Shown here one piece after another: positions 42,905-53,389 of a stretch of 64,000 bases of DNA. The notes beneath the pieces are model-generated. The model saw nothing but the letters and a program-made list of their open reading frames with translations. It made no database searches and had not been told where the DNA came from. This stretch comes from Mixophyes australis (Eukaryota > Chordata > Amphibia > Anura > Limnodynastidae): the NCBI GenBank assembly GCA_036250195.1, contig JAVHZZ010000005.1:127968098-128032097 (forward strand), in the 5' to 3' direction. The position numbers and the translations under genes are program-made. The number at the start of each line of letters is the position of its first letter. Position 1 is the first letter of the stretch.

Positions 42905-44962
42905 GATGCAGTTAAGCCAGGGATTCAGCAGGAGAAGGGTTAACTGACAAGCCGGGTCGGTACACAGTAGATCAGTTGCTGCAGATAAGCCAGGGATTCA
43001 GCAGGAGAAGGGTTAATTGACAAGCCGGGTCGGTACACAGTAGATCAGTTGGTGCAGATAAGCCAGGGATTCAGCAGGAGAAGGGTTAATTAACAAGCCG
43101 GGTCGGTACACAGTAGATCAGTTGATGCAGATAAGCCAGGGATTCAGCAGGAGAAGGGTTAATTGACAAGCCGGGTCGGTACACAGTAGATCAGTTGGTG
43201 CAGATAAGCCAGGGATTCAGCAGGAGAAGGGTTAATTGACAAGCCGGGTCGGTACACAGTAGATCAGTTGGTGCAGATAAGCCAGGGATTCAGCAGGAGA
43301 AGGGTTAATTGACAAGCCGGGTCGGTACACAGTAGATCAGTTGGTGCAGATAAGCCAGGGATTCAGCAGGAGAAGGGTTAATTGACAAGCCGGGTCGGTA
43401 CACAGTAGATCAGTTGATACAGATAAGCCAGGGACTCAGCAGGAGAAGGGTTAATTGACAAGCCGGGTCGGTACACAGTAGATCAGTTGATGTAGATAAG
43501 CCAGGGATTCAGCAGGAGAAGGGTTAACTGACAAGCCGGGTCGGTACACAATAGATCAGTTGGTGCAGATAAGCCAGGGATTCAGCAGGAGAAGGGTTAA
43601 TTGACAAGCCGGGTCGGTACACAGTAGATCAGTTGATACAGGTAAGCCAGGGACTCAGCAGGAGAAGGGTTAATTGACAAGCCGGGTCGGTACACAGTAG
43701 ATCAGTTGATGTAGATAAGCCAGGGATTCAGCAGGAGAAGGGTTAACTGAAAAGCCGGGCCGGTACACAGTAGATCAGCCGACGCAGACAAGCCAGGGAC
43801 TCAGCAGGAGAAGGGCCAACCGACAAGCCGGGTCGGTATACAGTAGATCAGTTGGTGCAGATAAGCCAGGGATTCAGCAGGAGAAGGGTTAATTGAACAG
43901 CCGGGTCGGTACACAGTAGATCAGTTGATACAGATAAGCCAGGGACTCAGCAGGAGAAGGGTTAATTGATAAGCCGGGTCGGTACACAGTAGATCAGTTG
44001 ATGTAGATAAGCCAGGGATTCAGCAGAAGGGTTAACTGACAAGCCGGGTCGGTACACAATAGATCAGTTGGTGCAGATAAGCCAGGGACTCAGCAGGAGA
44101 AGGGTTAATTGATAAGCCGGGTCGGTACACAGTAGATCAGTTGATGTAGATAAGCCAGGGATTCAGCAGAAGGGTTAACTGACAAGCCGGGTCGGTACAC
44201 AATAGATCAGTTGGTGCAGATAAGCCAGGGATTCAGCAGGAGAAGGGTTAATTGACAAGCCGGGTCGGTACACAGTAGATCAGTTGATACAGATAAGCCA
44301 GGGACTCAGCAGGAGAAGGGTTAATTGACAAGCCGGGTCGGTACACAGTAGATCAGTTGATGTAGATAAGCCAGGGATTCAGCAGGAGAAGGGTTAACTG
44401 ACAAGCCGGGTCGGTACACAGTAGATCAGTTGGTGCAGATAAGCCAGGGATTCAGCAGGAGAAGGGTTAATTGACAAGCCGGGTCGGTACACAGTAGATC
44501 AGTTGATACAGGTAAGCCAGGGACTCAGCAGGAGAAGGGTTAATTGACAAGCCGGGTCGGTACACAGTAGATCAGTTGATGTAGATAAGCCAGGGATTCA
44601 GCAGGAGAAGGGTTAACTGAAAAGCCGGGCCGGTACACAGTAGATCAGCCGACGCAGACAAGCCAGGGACTCAGCAGGAGAAGGGCCAACCGACAAGCCG
44701 GGTCGGTATACAGTAGATCAGTTGGTGCAGATAAGCCAGGGATTCAGCAGGAGAAGGGTTAATTGACAAGCCGGGTCGGTACACAGTAGATCAGTTGATG
44801 CAGATAAGCCAGGGATTCGGCAGGAGAAGGGCCAATTGACAAGCCGGGTCGGCACACAGTAGATCAGTCGACGCAGATAAACCAGGGACTCAGCAGGAGA
44901 AGGGCCAACCGACAAGCCGGGCTGGCACACAGCAGGTCAGCCGATGCAGACAAGCCAGGGAT
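42905..44962 (-). repeat. 73-bp tandem array, about 28 copies
   Basis: Units such as agccagggattcagcaggag + aagggttaattgacaagccg + ggtcggtacacagtagatca + gttggtgcagata; starts at 42915, 42988, 43061 and so on in 73-bp steps. Two units lack 3 bp (cagcagaaggg, near 44020 and 44165). Units differ by a few marker changes and form a higher-order order. The copies nearest 44960 are more GC-rich and diverged. It lies immediately upstream of the L2 element in the element's own orientation. Confidence 0.95.
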
Positions 44963-47200
44963 AGATGGTATGGCCTTGTCTTTGGAGTGATGATGACACT
45001 CCTTTGTACCCCCACAATAATTTCCCACTGTCTTCACAAGTTTTTAGATGTTTTATAATTGTGGACAGATAATTGTGTGGGAGGAAAGACACAGAGCTGA
45101 TCTAACGTGCAGCCTTCTCCTTTATCTTTATTTTACTACTTATTAAAAATGTTATAACATGTATCTATACATATATCACTAACAGATCAGGTAGAACCAC
45201 TAATAAAAGTCTACCCAATGCAAACATTTATTTTTTCTTCACTCAATTTCTTGTTTTGCTCATCTGTTCAATTAGTGAGAAATGAACAATATATTATCTG
45301 AAATCTGATCTCTAAACTGATGAATTTATTCTAAATTTGTGGATTGAACAAAGAAATGTACTGTACTTCACTTGTAACCTTTTTTAACACCTTAATAGGA
45401 TTTTCAGCACCACTTTATAACCCCCCCCCCCCCCCCTTCTGTAGTTAATGAGGAGAAAAACCAACATATGGTGGCCACCATGTACGGCTCATTCTTCTTT
45501 GCTGATTTTCATTTCTTGCACAAATCAATCTTTCACTTCCTGGAACACATTCTCAATATGTGGAAATATATTTCCCTCTTCTGCTTGTTCTTTTGATGGC
45601 TTGGTGTTTCTATTACAAATGGTAGAGTGGATCCAAGTGTCTCTTTCCACAACCTTCAGTAATGTGGTAGCAGTCTTAAGCACCTGGTAATATCCTTTCC
45701 ATTGCTTTATTTCACAACCAGAACACAATACATTTCTACTTGTAACAGTTAGTGTTTCACAAGTCTGATGAGAGGAACTTCAAACTCCTTTTTGTGCTTT
45801 CAGTTGTTTGACTTATGCTAACCAAATATGTGATAGTCACTTCATTGTTACAGTTCAAATGTCATTAGATGTCTGTTTTCCCAGATAAAAATGTATATAA
45901 AATTTTTTTTATTTTAATAAAAATATATTGATAAAAAATAATTTATTTCTCCCCCCTCCTGTTCTTTATAATTAAGAGAGGGATATAGCAATTGGCTAAC
46001 TAAGACTTTTGTTAAAAAACTGCAAGCGACATACAACTGTTAGTTTCTTTAAGTGTTATTGGATTATTCTTTTGTATGAATTACTATTATTTGTTCAAAA
46101 TTATGTTAGATGGTTATTGTACTTTAACCATACTATTTGAATTGGTATTTGTTATTTGATTTTAATTGATTGGATAGGTATTCACGTATCTATATAGATA
46201 TTCTTGTGTGATTCAATTTATGCACACCATGATAGGGTTAAAAGCAAATTAATCAAGAATGAAAGAAACATCTGATGCTCATAGTATTTAAGAAAGAGCT
46301 TTAGTGATGCCTGCTATGCTTTGAAACATTTCATGCCTGAACGAAACACGTCAGTAGTGGCAGGTCTGTTTTTTGGATACACCTCTTGTTATAGACGTCT
46401 CTACATGCTTTTATGTAAGAGCTTGGAAAATGCAACTTGCTTAAAGTGGACTCTGGAGATTGGAATAAGATTTATTACGCTGTGAGTGGCCACCCGAATA
46501 GTCTTCCTACGTCTCTACTCTGCTGAGTCATGTGATCAGTCACACTCTATCGCAACTCCCAGAAGCTGGGTAAGATCGTTTTATTTGTATTGCGGGACTG
46601 AAAAAGTACAGAGACTAAGTATCTTCTTTATGTGCTTCATACCGGTTTGATTTGGTGATTTTGTCTCATCCGAATACATTTCCCAAGTATTGGGTAAGAG
46701 GATTTATTTCAATGGCTGAATTGAGAGGCCTAATATCACCAGGATTGATTAACTGTATTATAACCTGCCGAGACAGGCGATTAGTTTTATATTCATTGCA
46801 GTTCATAAACATAGAGCTTATACGTGGACTGAGAGATCATTAAAAGCCTTTACTGAGAGTCTGAATTACCGATACAACTTTTTATGGAGATTCCCTTCTA
46901 TTGGTGCTGGTTTTAGGCTCCTCAGATGTGGGTCTCCTAAGTTATATTTGAGTCTCTTATTTAGAGTGGGTATCTTTTGCAGATTACTATATACTGCATT
47001 ATATGTATTTATTTTTTTTAGCAATATATTTTTATTAAAAGTATATATAATGTATTGAGTATGTGTGTGTATGCTTGCTGCTCAGTATTCTGCCATTTAA
47101 GATTCTGTATTTATATATAATCATATGAAGAGCTTTTAGAGTACTGTATTTGTTTCTGTTTGGAGTTTATAATTGATAAAATATAATCAGTTTATTATAA
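44963..47200. other. MOCOS intron, mostly unassigned
   Basis: Poly-C tract at 45421-45436. A segment near 46300-46600 with ttgaaacatttcatgcctga and acgaaacacgtcagtagt resembles DNA-transposon remnants. No gene. Confidence 0.4.
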
Positions 47201-47215
47201 CAATTTGAACAATAT

Positions 47216-47742
47216 ACAGAAGTGGAAGCTGCTCAAATCAATTTATAGGCCATAACAGGTGCTTGAAAGGGTGGGGTTATCCTGCAAGGAACATACACAC
47301 AACATTTTTCCCCCCAGCACACTGCTATAGCCAGCAACAGATCTGCCATTTCTACTGTAGATAAAAATGCAAAAGTCTTTGTTGCACATATTTGCAAATG
47401 TATGTTTAAGCCATCCGCCACGCCAAGGCGCTTTTGCTAATAGGATGGTCCTACTCTAAACAATGAGAGTCCCATATATTTGGGCCATACATATGTGTTT
47501 TTAAATTGAGAGCCAACTTACCAAAGAGGTACCCCAGAAGCCTCCAAACAGCAATTCAGTGCCAGTACCCCCTCTCAGCTACTGACACCAACATGCCTCT
47601 CAGACAAATACAGAAGTGGAAGCTGCTCAAATCAATTTATAGGCCATAACAGGTGCTTGAAAGGGTGGGGTTATCCTGCAAGGAACGTACACACAACATT
47701 TTTTCCCCCCCAGCACAATGCTATAGCCAGCAACAGATCTGC
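47216..47742. mobile_element. 527-bp element with terminal direct repeats and 15-bp TSD
   Basis: Terminal direct repeats of 132-133 bp at 47216-47347 and 47610-47742, both starting acagaagtggaagctgctca and ending caacagatctgcc, with only a few differences. The whole is flanked by a perfect 15-bp duplication CAATTTGAACAATAT (47201-47215 and 47743-47757). The middle part (about 262 bp) has no coding capacity. The duplication length does not fit LTR elements; it fits target-primed insertion (LINE, SINE or Penelope-like). Confidence 0.75.
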
Positions 47743-47759
47743 CAATTTGAACAATATGC

Positions 47760-49379
47760 TTGAAACAAATATATATTTTCTCACTGTAATTCTGTATCTA
47801 CCATTTTACACATGCATACTGTGATGTGACTATTTGTTCATCCCTTGGGAAATCTACCAAAAACTTTATGTAATTGTTTATTAATATTTTAGTATCTTTA
47901 CAGATGCATATATATTCATAGTTCCTAGTATTCTTTTAAAAATAAGTTATATAATTTACAGCACAAATCTATGGTCATATATATATTTTAACTAATTAAA
48001 GTTTATTTAATAATCTAATTCGTAGCTGGAATCCTTGGCCTCTTAAACAACAAAAGAATATGTTTTTAGTTATACAACAGTATTTCTAAACAATTGTTAA
48101 ACACATACAGTTTTCAGGTCCTCTGTTTATTCCATAAACATTCAAGAAAAAACAGATGCATTGGCTGGGAGTGGTTGGGAATGGTTTGCCCCTATTGAAT
48201 AATCTATTTGTACAGTAAACAACTCCTTTTTATGAAGAACAATTATATTGGATCCCACCCTGTTTGGCTTTCTTGGGAACAAAGAATGAATAGACTAACG
48301 TTAATTAAATTAGCAAACAAAAAGATACCTTGAAACTTAATCTACTTGCACATCCTGTTGTAGTATCCACAAACATATGTTAAATACTTTTCTGTGGGAG
48401 ATAATTTTCCCATGGGCAAATGCACTTAATGAACATTGAAATAGACAGTAGACTAAAATCTTTAATATAAGTCTTAAGTAAAACAATTTAAATACTTGGA
48501 AAATGTTTCTATCAGGTGTGTTAGTAAAAGCTTTTTAATTTAAGATTAAACATGATTTCACTGATATTTACCTCTGGACAATTGACCAGGAAAACTAGTT
48601 TTTTTGAGTGAACAATACACTTTTTTTTACATACCAATCAGCTCACCTCTATGTGAAGACAAACTGGATTTAAAACAAAGATATGCTGATTCCAGATCTG
48701 CCACATGTTCACATTTTACATTGCAACTGAAATAAACACACTAGCTGAGGTAACATCCAAAGACAACATATAATTATCTTTAAAGATACATAAAAACTAA
48801 TTTTTCTATTTTTTGTTTTTTTATTATTATTAATTTTTTTTTCAGATTTTAATCACAGGTTTTCTCTGCAAAGTTCTTTTGTAAGCCTGCTAACTATGAG
48901 GCTATAGAAATAACCTATTGGTATGAATCTACTGGCAATTGTCCCATGATTATCTGGATTCTTTGAAACTAGATAAAAAATACAACTTTAGAACCGTTTT
49001 AAATTACTTTGTTTCTTAATCTATTAAAAATTCTCATAATTAACCACCATTTAGAATTTGTCCATGATGTCACAACTCTACCTCTTATTTCTAGAAAATA
49101 CTTTACAATATATCTTAACCATGCCAACAAAAGGAAAAGTTTTTCATCTATTATACAATATTATTGCATCTCCACAATGCTTAAAATGGCCGATCCATGT
49201 GGCTTTTTGCATGGCAGCCATTTTAAAATTCCTAAGAAATAGTAACTTAAACCTTATAATCCTTATGCAACTTAATAAACTTAAACTGCTTAGTTTATGA
49301 TGCAACAATATACATTTCACACATTACTTTCAAATTTACACATTACACAGGTCTGAAAATATACATCAAATGAAAAAGC
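47760..49379. other. MOCOS intron, no recognisable feature
   Basis: AT-rich; no exon, RNA gene or repeat recognised. Confidence 0.5.
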
Positions 49380-49695
49380 TGTATTGATACTGGTGGTATT
49401 ATCTGAAGCACAATAGCTGAGTACTCATACGTTTGCTGGGTCGGTACACAAGCAGGGTAGTCACGAATGCAAGGAAGTGCAGCAAGTTGCAGGAGCTGAG
49501 TAGGCAGAATACTCAAGCATATGGATGATCCAGGAAGTGCCTATTATAGGCCCAAACAGGAAACAGGATCCAAGATGGTTTCTCCTTGATGCCATTCTAG
49601 CCATCTTGGTTAAGGGCAAACCTGAGGGCAAGTTTATGAATGCGACCTCTTGTAGTCGGAGGTGCAAATATCAAATATCAAAGTAATTCCTTACA
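49380..49695 (-). repeat. Probable 3' LTR and polypurine tract of the chromovirus
   Basis: In element sense the pol end is followed by an A/G-rich tract (complement of gtatccccccctttc, 49696-49710), then tgtaaggaattactttgata. The far end could be at tgtattgatac (49380), giving TGTA...TACA ends. Contains TATA-like tataataggcacttcct in sense. Length about 316 bp; the outer boundary is inferred. Confidence 0.5.
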
Positions 49696-50111
49696 GTATC
49701 CCCCCCTTTCAATAACGTCCTATGGACGGTGCTTTGCTGGGTTTCTCTGGGTCTCTTTGATGAAATTTGCGCAACAATTGAGGTGCATGGACATTTCCTT
49801 CTGGGTCCCACAAATTCTTCTGGACTATATCCCTGCCATTGTATCAAATATTGAAGTTTATTTCTAAATATTTGTGAATCTAGTATTTTCTCTACTAGAA
49901 ATTCTTCAGGTTCATCAATTTGAATAGGATCCGGAGGAGGCAAGGTGCAAACAGGAAAAGGATTTGGAATTACTGGCTTCAGTAAAGAAACATGGAAGAC
50001 AGGATGAACCTTCATAGATCCTGGGAGTTTAATTCGAAAGGCAGACAAACTGACTTGTGCCAAAATCTTAAAGGGACCAATATATTTTGGTCCTAGTTTA
50101 GAAGTAGGCAC
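49696..50111 (-). pseudogene. Integrase C-terminus with chromodomain
   Basis: Contains KLGPKYIGPFKILAQVS and VHPVFHVSLLKP, the GPF/Y module of Ty3/gypsy integrases. It is followed by the chromodomain EEFLVEKILDSQ..., YLIQWQGYSPEEF (about 49900-49790). The chromodomain in chromoviruses guides integration through histone contact. The aromatic cage looks incomplete (FLVEKIL...YLIQWQGY). The frame ends in the polypurine region. Confidence 0.8.
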
Positions 50112-50117
50112 GCTTAC

Positions 50118-50965
50118 TTATAGGCTTTGTGTGAAAAGCCAAACGTCATCTCCAATGTTTAAAACTGGTGCAGCTTTACGATGTCTGTCTGCAATTCTTT
50201 TATAACTGTCCTGAGCATGTTGCAATGTTTCTCTTAATAATTCAATATTTTGTAGTAACTCTAATCTAGATGTAACAGCAGGAATGGAATAATCCTGTGG
50301 AAAATTGGATAGTAGGTTTGGGTGATACCCCAAATTGGCGTAAAAAGGACTTTGTCTTGTGGATGTGTGGCGAGTTGTTTTATGAAAACATTAATCCAGT
50401 CATATTGCAGATGGCAAATGTAGCAGCATAGGTATTGTTCCAGTGTCTGGTTGGTGCGTTCTGTCTGTCCATTGGATTGGGGATGGAAGGCAGTTGATAA
50501 TTTAATATTATTAAGAGCACTACAAAACTGCTTCCAAAAAACGTGAAGTAAATTGCACTCCTCGATCGAAAACTACATCATCAGGAACGCCATGTAGACG
50601 AAAAAATCCCTGATTTAGTAATTCTGCTGCTTCTCTTACAGAAAAGTCCACGAAAGGGCACAAAGTGAGCCATCTTTGTGAGTCGAAATACAACCACCAG
50701 AATTGTAGTCATACCCTTGGATGATGATAAATCCACAATAAAATCCATGGAGATTGAACCCCATGGAGGAGAAGGGACAGGCAAAGCCTGTAAAAGTGGA
50801 GCAGTTCAGGGAGTCGTAAACCGGGCACAAGTGCTGCAGGATGATGCAAATCTTTTAAAATCCTCCTTGTATTTTGACTACCCTTGTGGCCTGCCTGTCT
50901 AGTCATGAACAAATTGCAGTACTTTTTATCGTGCTGCTGCTGGTATATACAAGCGATGCCCATAC
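50118..50965 (-). pseudogene. Chromovirus integrase, zinc finger and core
   Basis: Zinc-finger end SSCSTCARF (about 50840). Core: [19 protein letters not shown] (first Asp, about 50745), [12 protein letters not shown] (second Asp, about 50570) and [20 protein letters not shown] (Glu, about 50470-50430). All three catalytic positions are readable, but the frame shifts several times, including in a run of T/A near 50535. Residual tail DSYKRIADRHRKAAP at about 50185. Confidence 0.75.
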
Positions 50966-50974
50966 TTCCATATG

Positions 50975-51595
50975 TTATCTTGATAAGTTAAGTGTAAATC
51001 TGTAGGGAGGAAGGTCTAAAAGGATCGGATCTGTTCTGTAACCCTCTTTGATGTCACACACCAACTCACCAGTGCCAATAGCTCCCAGGGAATTTGACTT
51101 AGAGAGGATTGTCTTTTCTGGTTCAACCTGTGGTGAGTCTTCCATATATGTTCTAGATAAAGCATCAGCTTTCCCATTTCTGGATCTAGGTCTATAAGAG
51201 ATAACAAAGTCAAGACGATTTAAGAATAAACTCCATCTGGCGTGTCGAGAAGAAAGTCTTTTTGCAAACCGACCAAATTCTAGATTCCGGTCTTCAGTAA
51301 GCACAGTGATGTGCAGCACCTTCAAGCAAATGTCTCCATTCAGTAAATGCAGCCACAATGGCTAATAGTTTTTTTTTATTTCCTACATCATAATTCCTTT
51401 CTGAAGCAGTCATTTGATGAGAGAAAAAAGCACATGGATGCAAGAACATCTTCTCTCCTATTCTCTGTGATAATATTGCCCATACTGCTGAATATGAAGC
51501 GTGTGACTCAAGGATAAAATGAAGTCCTGGATTGACATCTGTAGTAAAACTTATCTTAAGCAGAGAGAAAGCACTTTCAGCCTCTGGAGATCAAT
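50975..51595 (-). pseudogene. Chromovirus RNase H, active-site residues changed
   Basis: Reads [19 protein letters not shown] (about 51530-51475), where the family has a V/L-D-A-S pattern: the catalytic Asp is His. Then [23 protein letters not shown] (catalytic Glu position is Lys), and RHARWSLFLNRLDFVISYRP plus KADALSR (about 51230-51150). So the enzyme is inactive. It lies directly after RT. Confidence 0.75.
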
Positions 51596-52440
51596 GTAAA
51601 GATGGTCCCTTCTTGGTTAGTTGAGTGATTGGTGTTACAATTTTGGAGAAGTCTTTAATAAAACGTCTATAGAAGTTAGCAAACCCTGCAAACCTTTGTA
51701 CCTCTTTAACATTTCTTGGGGCTGGCCAATCTACTAGAGCCTGGACCTTGCTAGGGTCCACTCTCAAATCTTGAGATGAAATGATATAGCCCAAGAACCG
51801 AATCTGTATTTGGTGGAAATCACACTTTTCCAGCTTAATGTACAAACGATGTCTGCGAAGACGTTCCAGTACAGTTCGAACTTGTTGTTGATGCTCCTTC
51901 TGGGAAAGTGAGAAAACTAGTATGTCATCAAGACAGATGATAACAAATTGGTGAATTAAATCTTTAAAAACGTCATTCATGAAATGTTGGAATGTAGCAG
52001 GAGTATTGCACAGTACAACATTTCATGAATGACGTTTTTAAAGATTTAATTCACCAATTTGTTATTAAATCTTGATGACATACTAGTTTTCTCAATTTCC
52101 CAAAAGGAGCATCACCAAATGTTCAAAATGTCCATATTTACAACAAAAGACAGTCCTCTATTCATCACCAAATCGTATGGGAATTAAATTATATGCTCCT
52201 CATAGATCTAATTTGGTGAAAATCCTTGCGGAGTTAAGCTTCTCCAGTAATTCTGAAATAAGTGGGGGCGGGTAACTGTTCTTGATTGTAACTTTATTTA
52301 ATGCTCTTTAATTAATATATGGTCGTAAAGAACCATCCTTCATTTTCACAAAAAAAAAATAGGTTCACCTGCTGGAGATGTGGAGGAACAAATAAAAACC
52401 TTTTCTAAACTTTCATCCACATAATCCTTGGACTTTTATC
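51596..52440 (-). pseudogene. Chromovirus reverse transcriptase with internal inverted duplication
   Basis: N-terminal blocks on the - strand at 52350-52140: [42 protein letters not shown], with stops. Then the inverted duplication (52018-52117), then CNTPATFQHFMNDVF, FVIICLDDILVF (YLDD changed to CLDD, about 51930), QIRFLGYIIS, FANFYRRFIKDFSKIV. Catalytic Asp residues of the palm are present, but the enzyme is broken by stops and the rearrangement. Confidence 0.85.
51888..52117. repeat. Local inverted duplication within RT
   Basis: About 98 bp at 51888-51985 (agtatgtcatcaaga...gaatgacg direction) reappears inverted at 52018-52117 with a few changes, leaving a loop of about 32 bp. The inverted copy replaces the segment of RT that should precede CNTPATF. 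Confidence 0.85.
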
Positions 52441-52558
52441 TCAGGCTCGGCTAATGGATAAGTGCGTCCAAAGGGTATGGCAGTCCCAGGTAACAAATCC
52501 ACCGGGCAATCATAGGGTCTGTGAGGTGGTAACTTGTCAGCATTCTTCTTGCCACAAA

Positions 52559-52953
52559 CAGGGCCGGATTAACCATAGGGCTAACTGGGCTACAGCCCAG
52601 GGGCCTCGGGCATCCAGGGGGCCTTTGAAAGTGCTCAACAGCATTATTGATCGGTCGGGGGCAGGGACGCCCCTGGCCCGATCAATGCTGCTGAGCACTT
52701 TCACTGCAGCCCTTCCCCGGCGCTCTGTAGTCTCCTTACTGAGGAGATCTCGTGAGTCTCACTCTCACGAGATCTCCTAAGTAAAGAGCGTACAGCGCGC
52801 AGGGGAAGGACCGCAATGCCAGGACAAGGAGGTAAGTGTCTAGGGAGGGCGGCTCGGATCACGGGAGGGCGGCTCGGATCACGGGGGGGGGCCCTCACAG
52901 GGGAATGGAGGCCCCCTTAGCCCAGGGGCCTCTATTCCCTTAATCCGGCCCTG
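52559..52953. mobile_element. hAT-type MITE in the chromovirus
   Basis: 395 bp, ends cagggccggattaa / ttaatccggccctg; 8-bp target duplication GCCACAAA (52551-52558) / GCTACAAA (52954-52961), one mismatch. Internal palindromes (gatctcgtgagtctcactct, complement nearby). Removing it restores continuity of the retroelement. Confidence 0.85.
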
Positions 52954-52961
52954 GCTACAAA

Positions 52962-53290
52962 CATCAGAAAAGTCTTTATATTGTGGAGGCAGCTGGTCCA
53001 ATACATGAGGAGGAGAATTATATAACTCACTCACTTCTACAACAGAGTGTCCAGGTTTAGTCTTGGGAGCATAAGTCTCTTATGAAAATGAAATCGTCTT
53101 TGAGTCCCAGTTCATGGATGGATTATTTGCTGTCAACCAAGGAATTCCTAAAATAATAGGAAGCTGGGGATCACAGATCAGTAAGAAAGTCAGTCTGATG
53201 GTGATTTAGCTCAATTACGAGGTCCAGGAGTTCAGTTTCATGAGTGACTGGACCAGAGTTCAAAGGAGAACAATTCACGGTTTCCATTAA
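52962..53290 (-). pseudogene. Chromovirus protease remainder and RT lead-in
   Basis: Reads NSGPVTHETELLDLVIELNH and, after a stop/frameshift, a DPQLPIILGIPWLTANNPS-like stretch (about 53170-53115), the conserved end of the aspartic protease, and LPPQYKDFSDVC (about 52990). The D-S/T-G active site is not clearly readable. Beyond 53390 a different small repeat begins. Confidence 0.65.
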
Positions 53291-53389
53291 CACAGGTATC
53301 TGTTTCTCTCTGAGCTCAATCTTGTTTCTCTTGGCAAACAATGTCCATAAAATTGCCGTTTGCACCAGAGTCCACCTTTGCTCTTCCGT

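Larger units (their letters stand above)
49380..53290 (-). mobile_element. Chromodomain Ty3/gypsy retrotransposon (chromovirus), degraded
   Basis: Read from 53290 down: protease remainder, reverse transcriptase, RNase H, integrase with chromodomain, polypurine tract and an LTR-like end. Ordinary Ty3/gypsy order (RT before integrase), unlike the element at 3840-9190. Gag and the protease start are missing. There are stops, frameshifts, an inverted duplication in RT and a hAT MITE insertion. Similar in layout to vertebrate Sushi-type elements. Confidence 0.85.

Noticed and set aside
42905..44962. Regular 73-bp repeats could be mistaken for a CRISPR array
   Set aside because: There are no unique spacers between repeats, the host is a vertebrate, and the whole unit is conserved. 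It is a tandem repeat.
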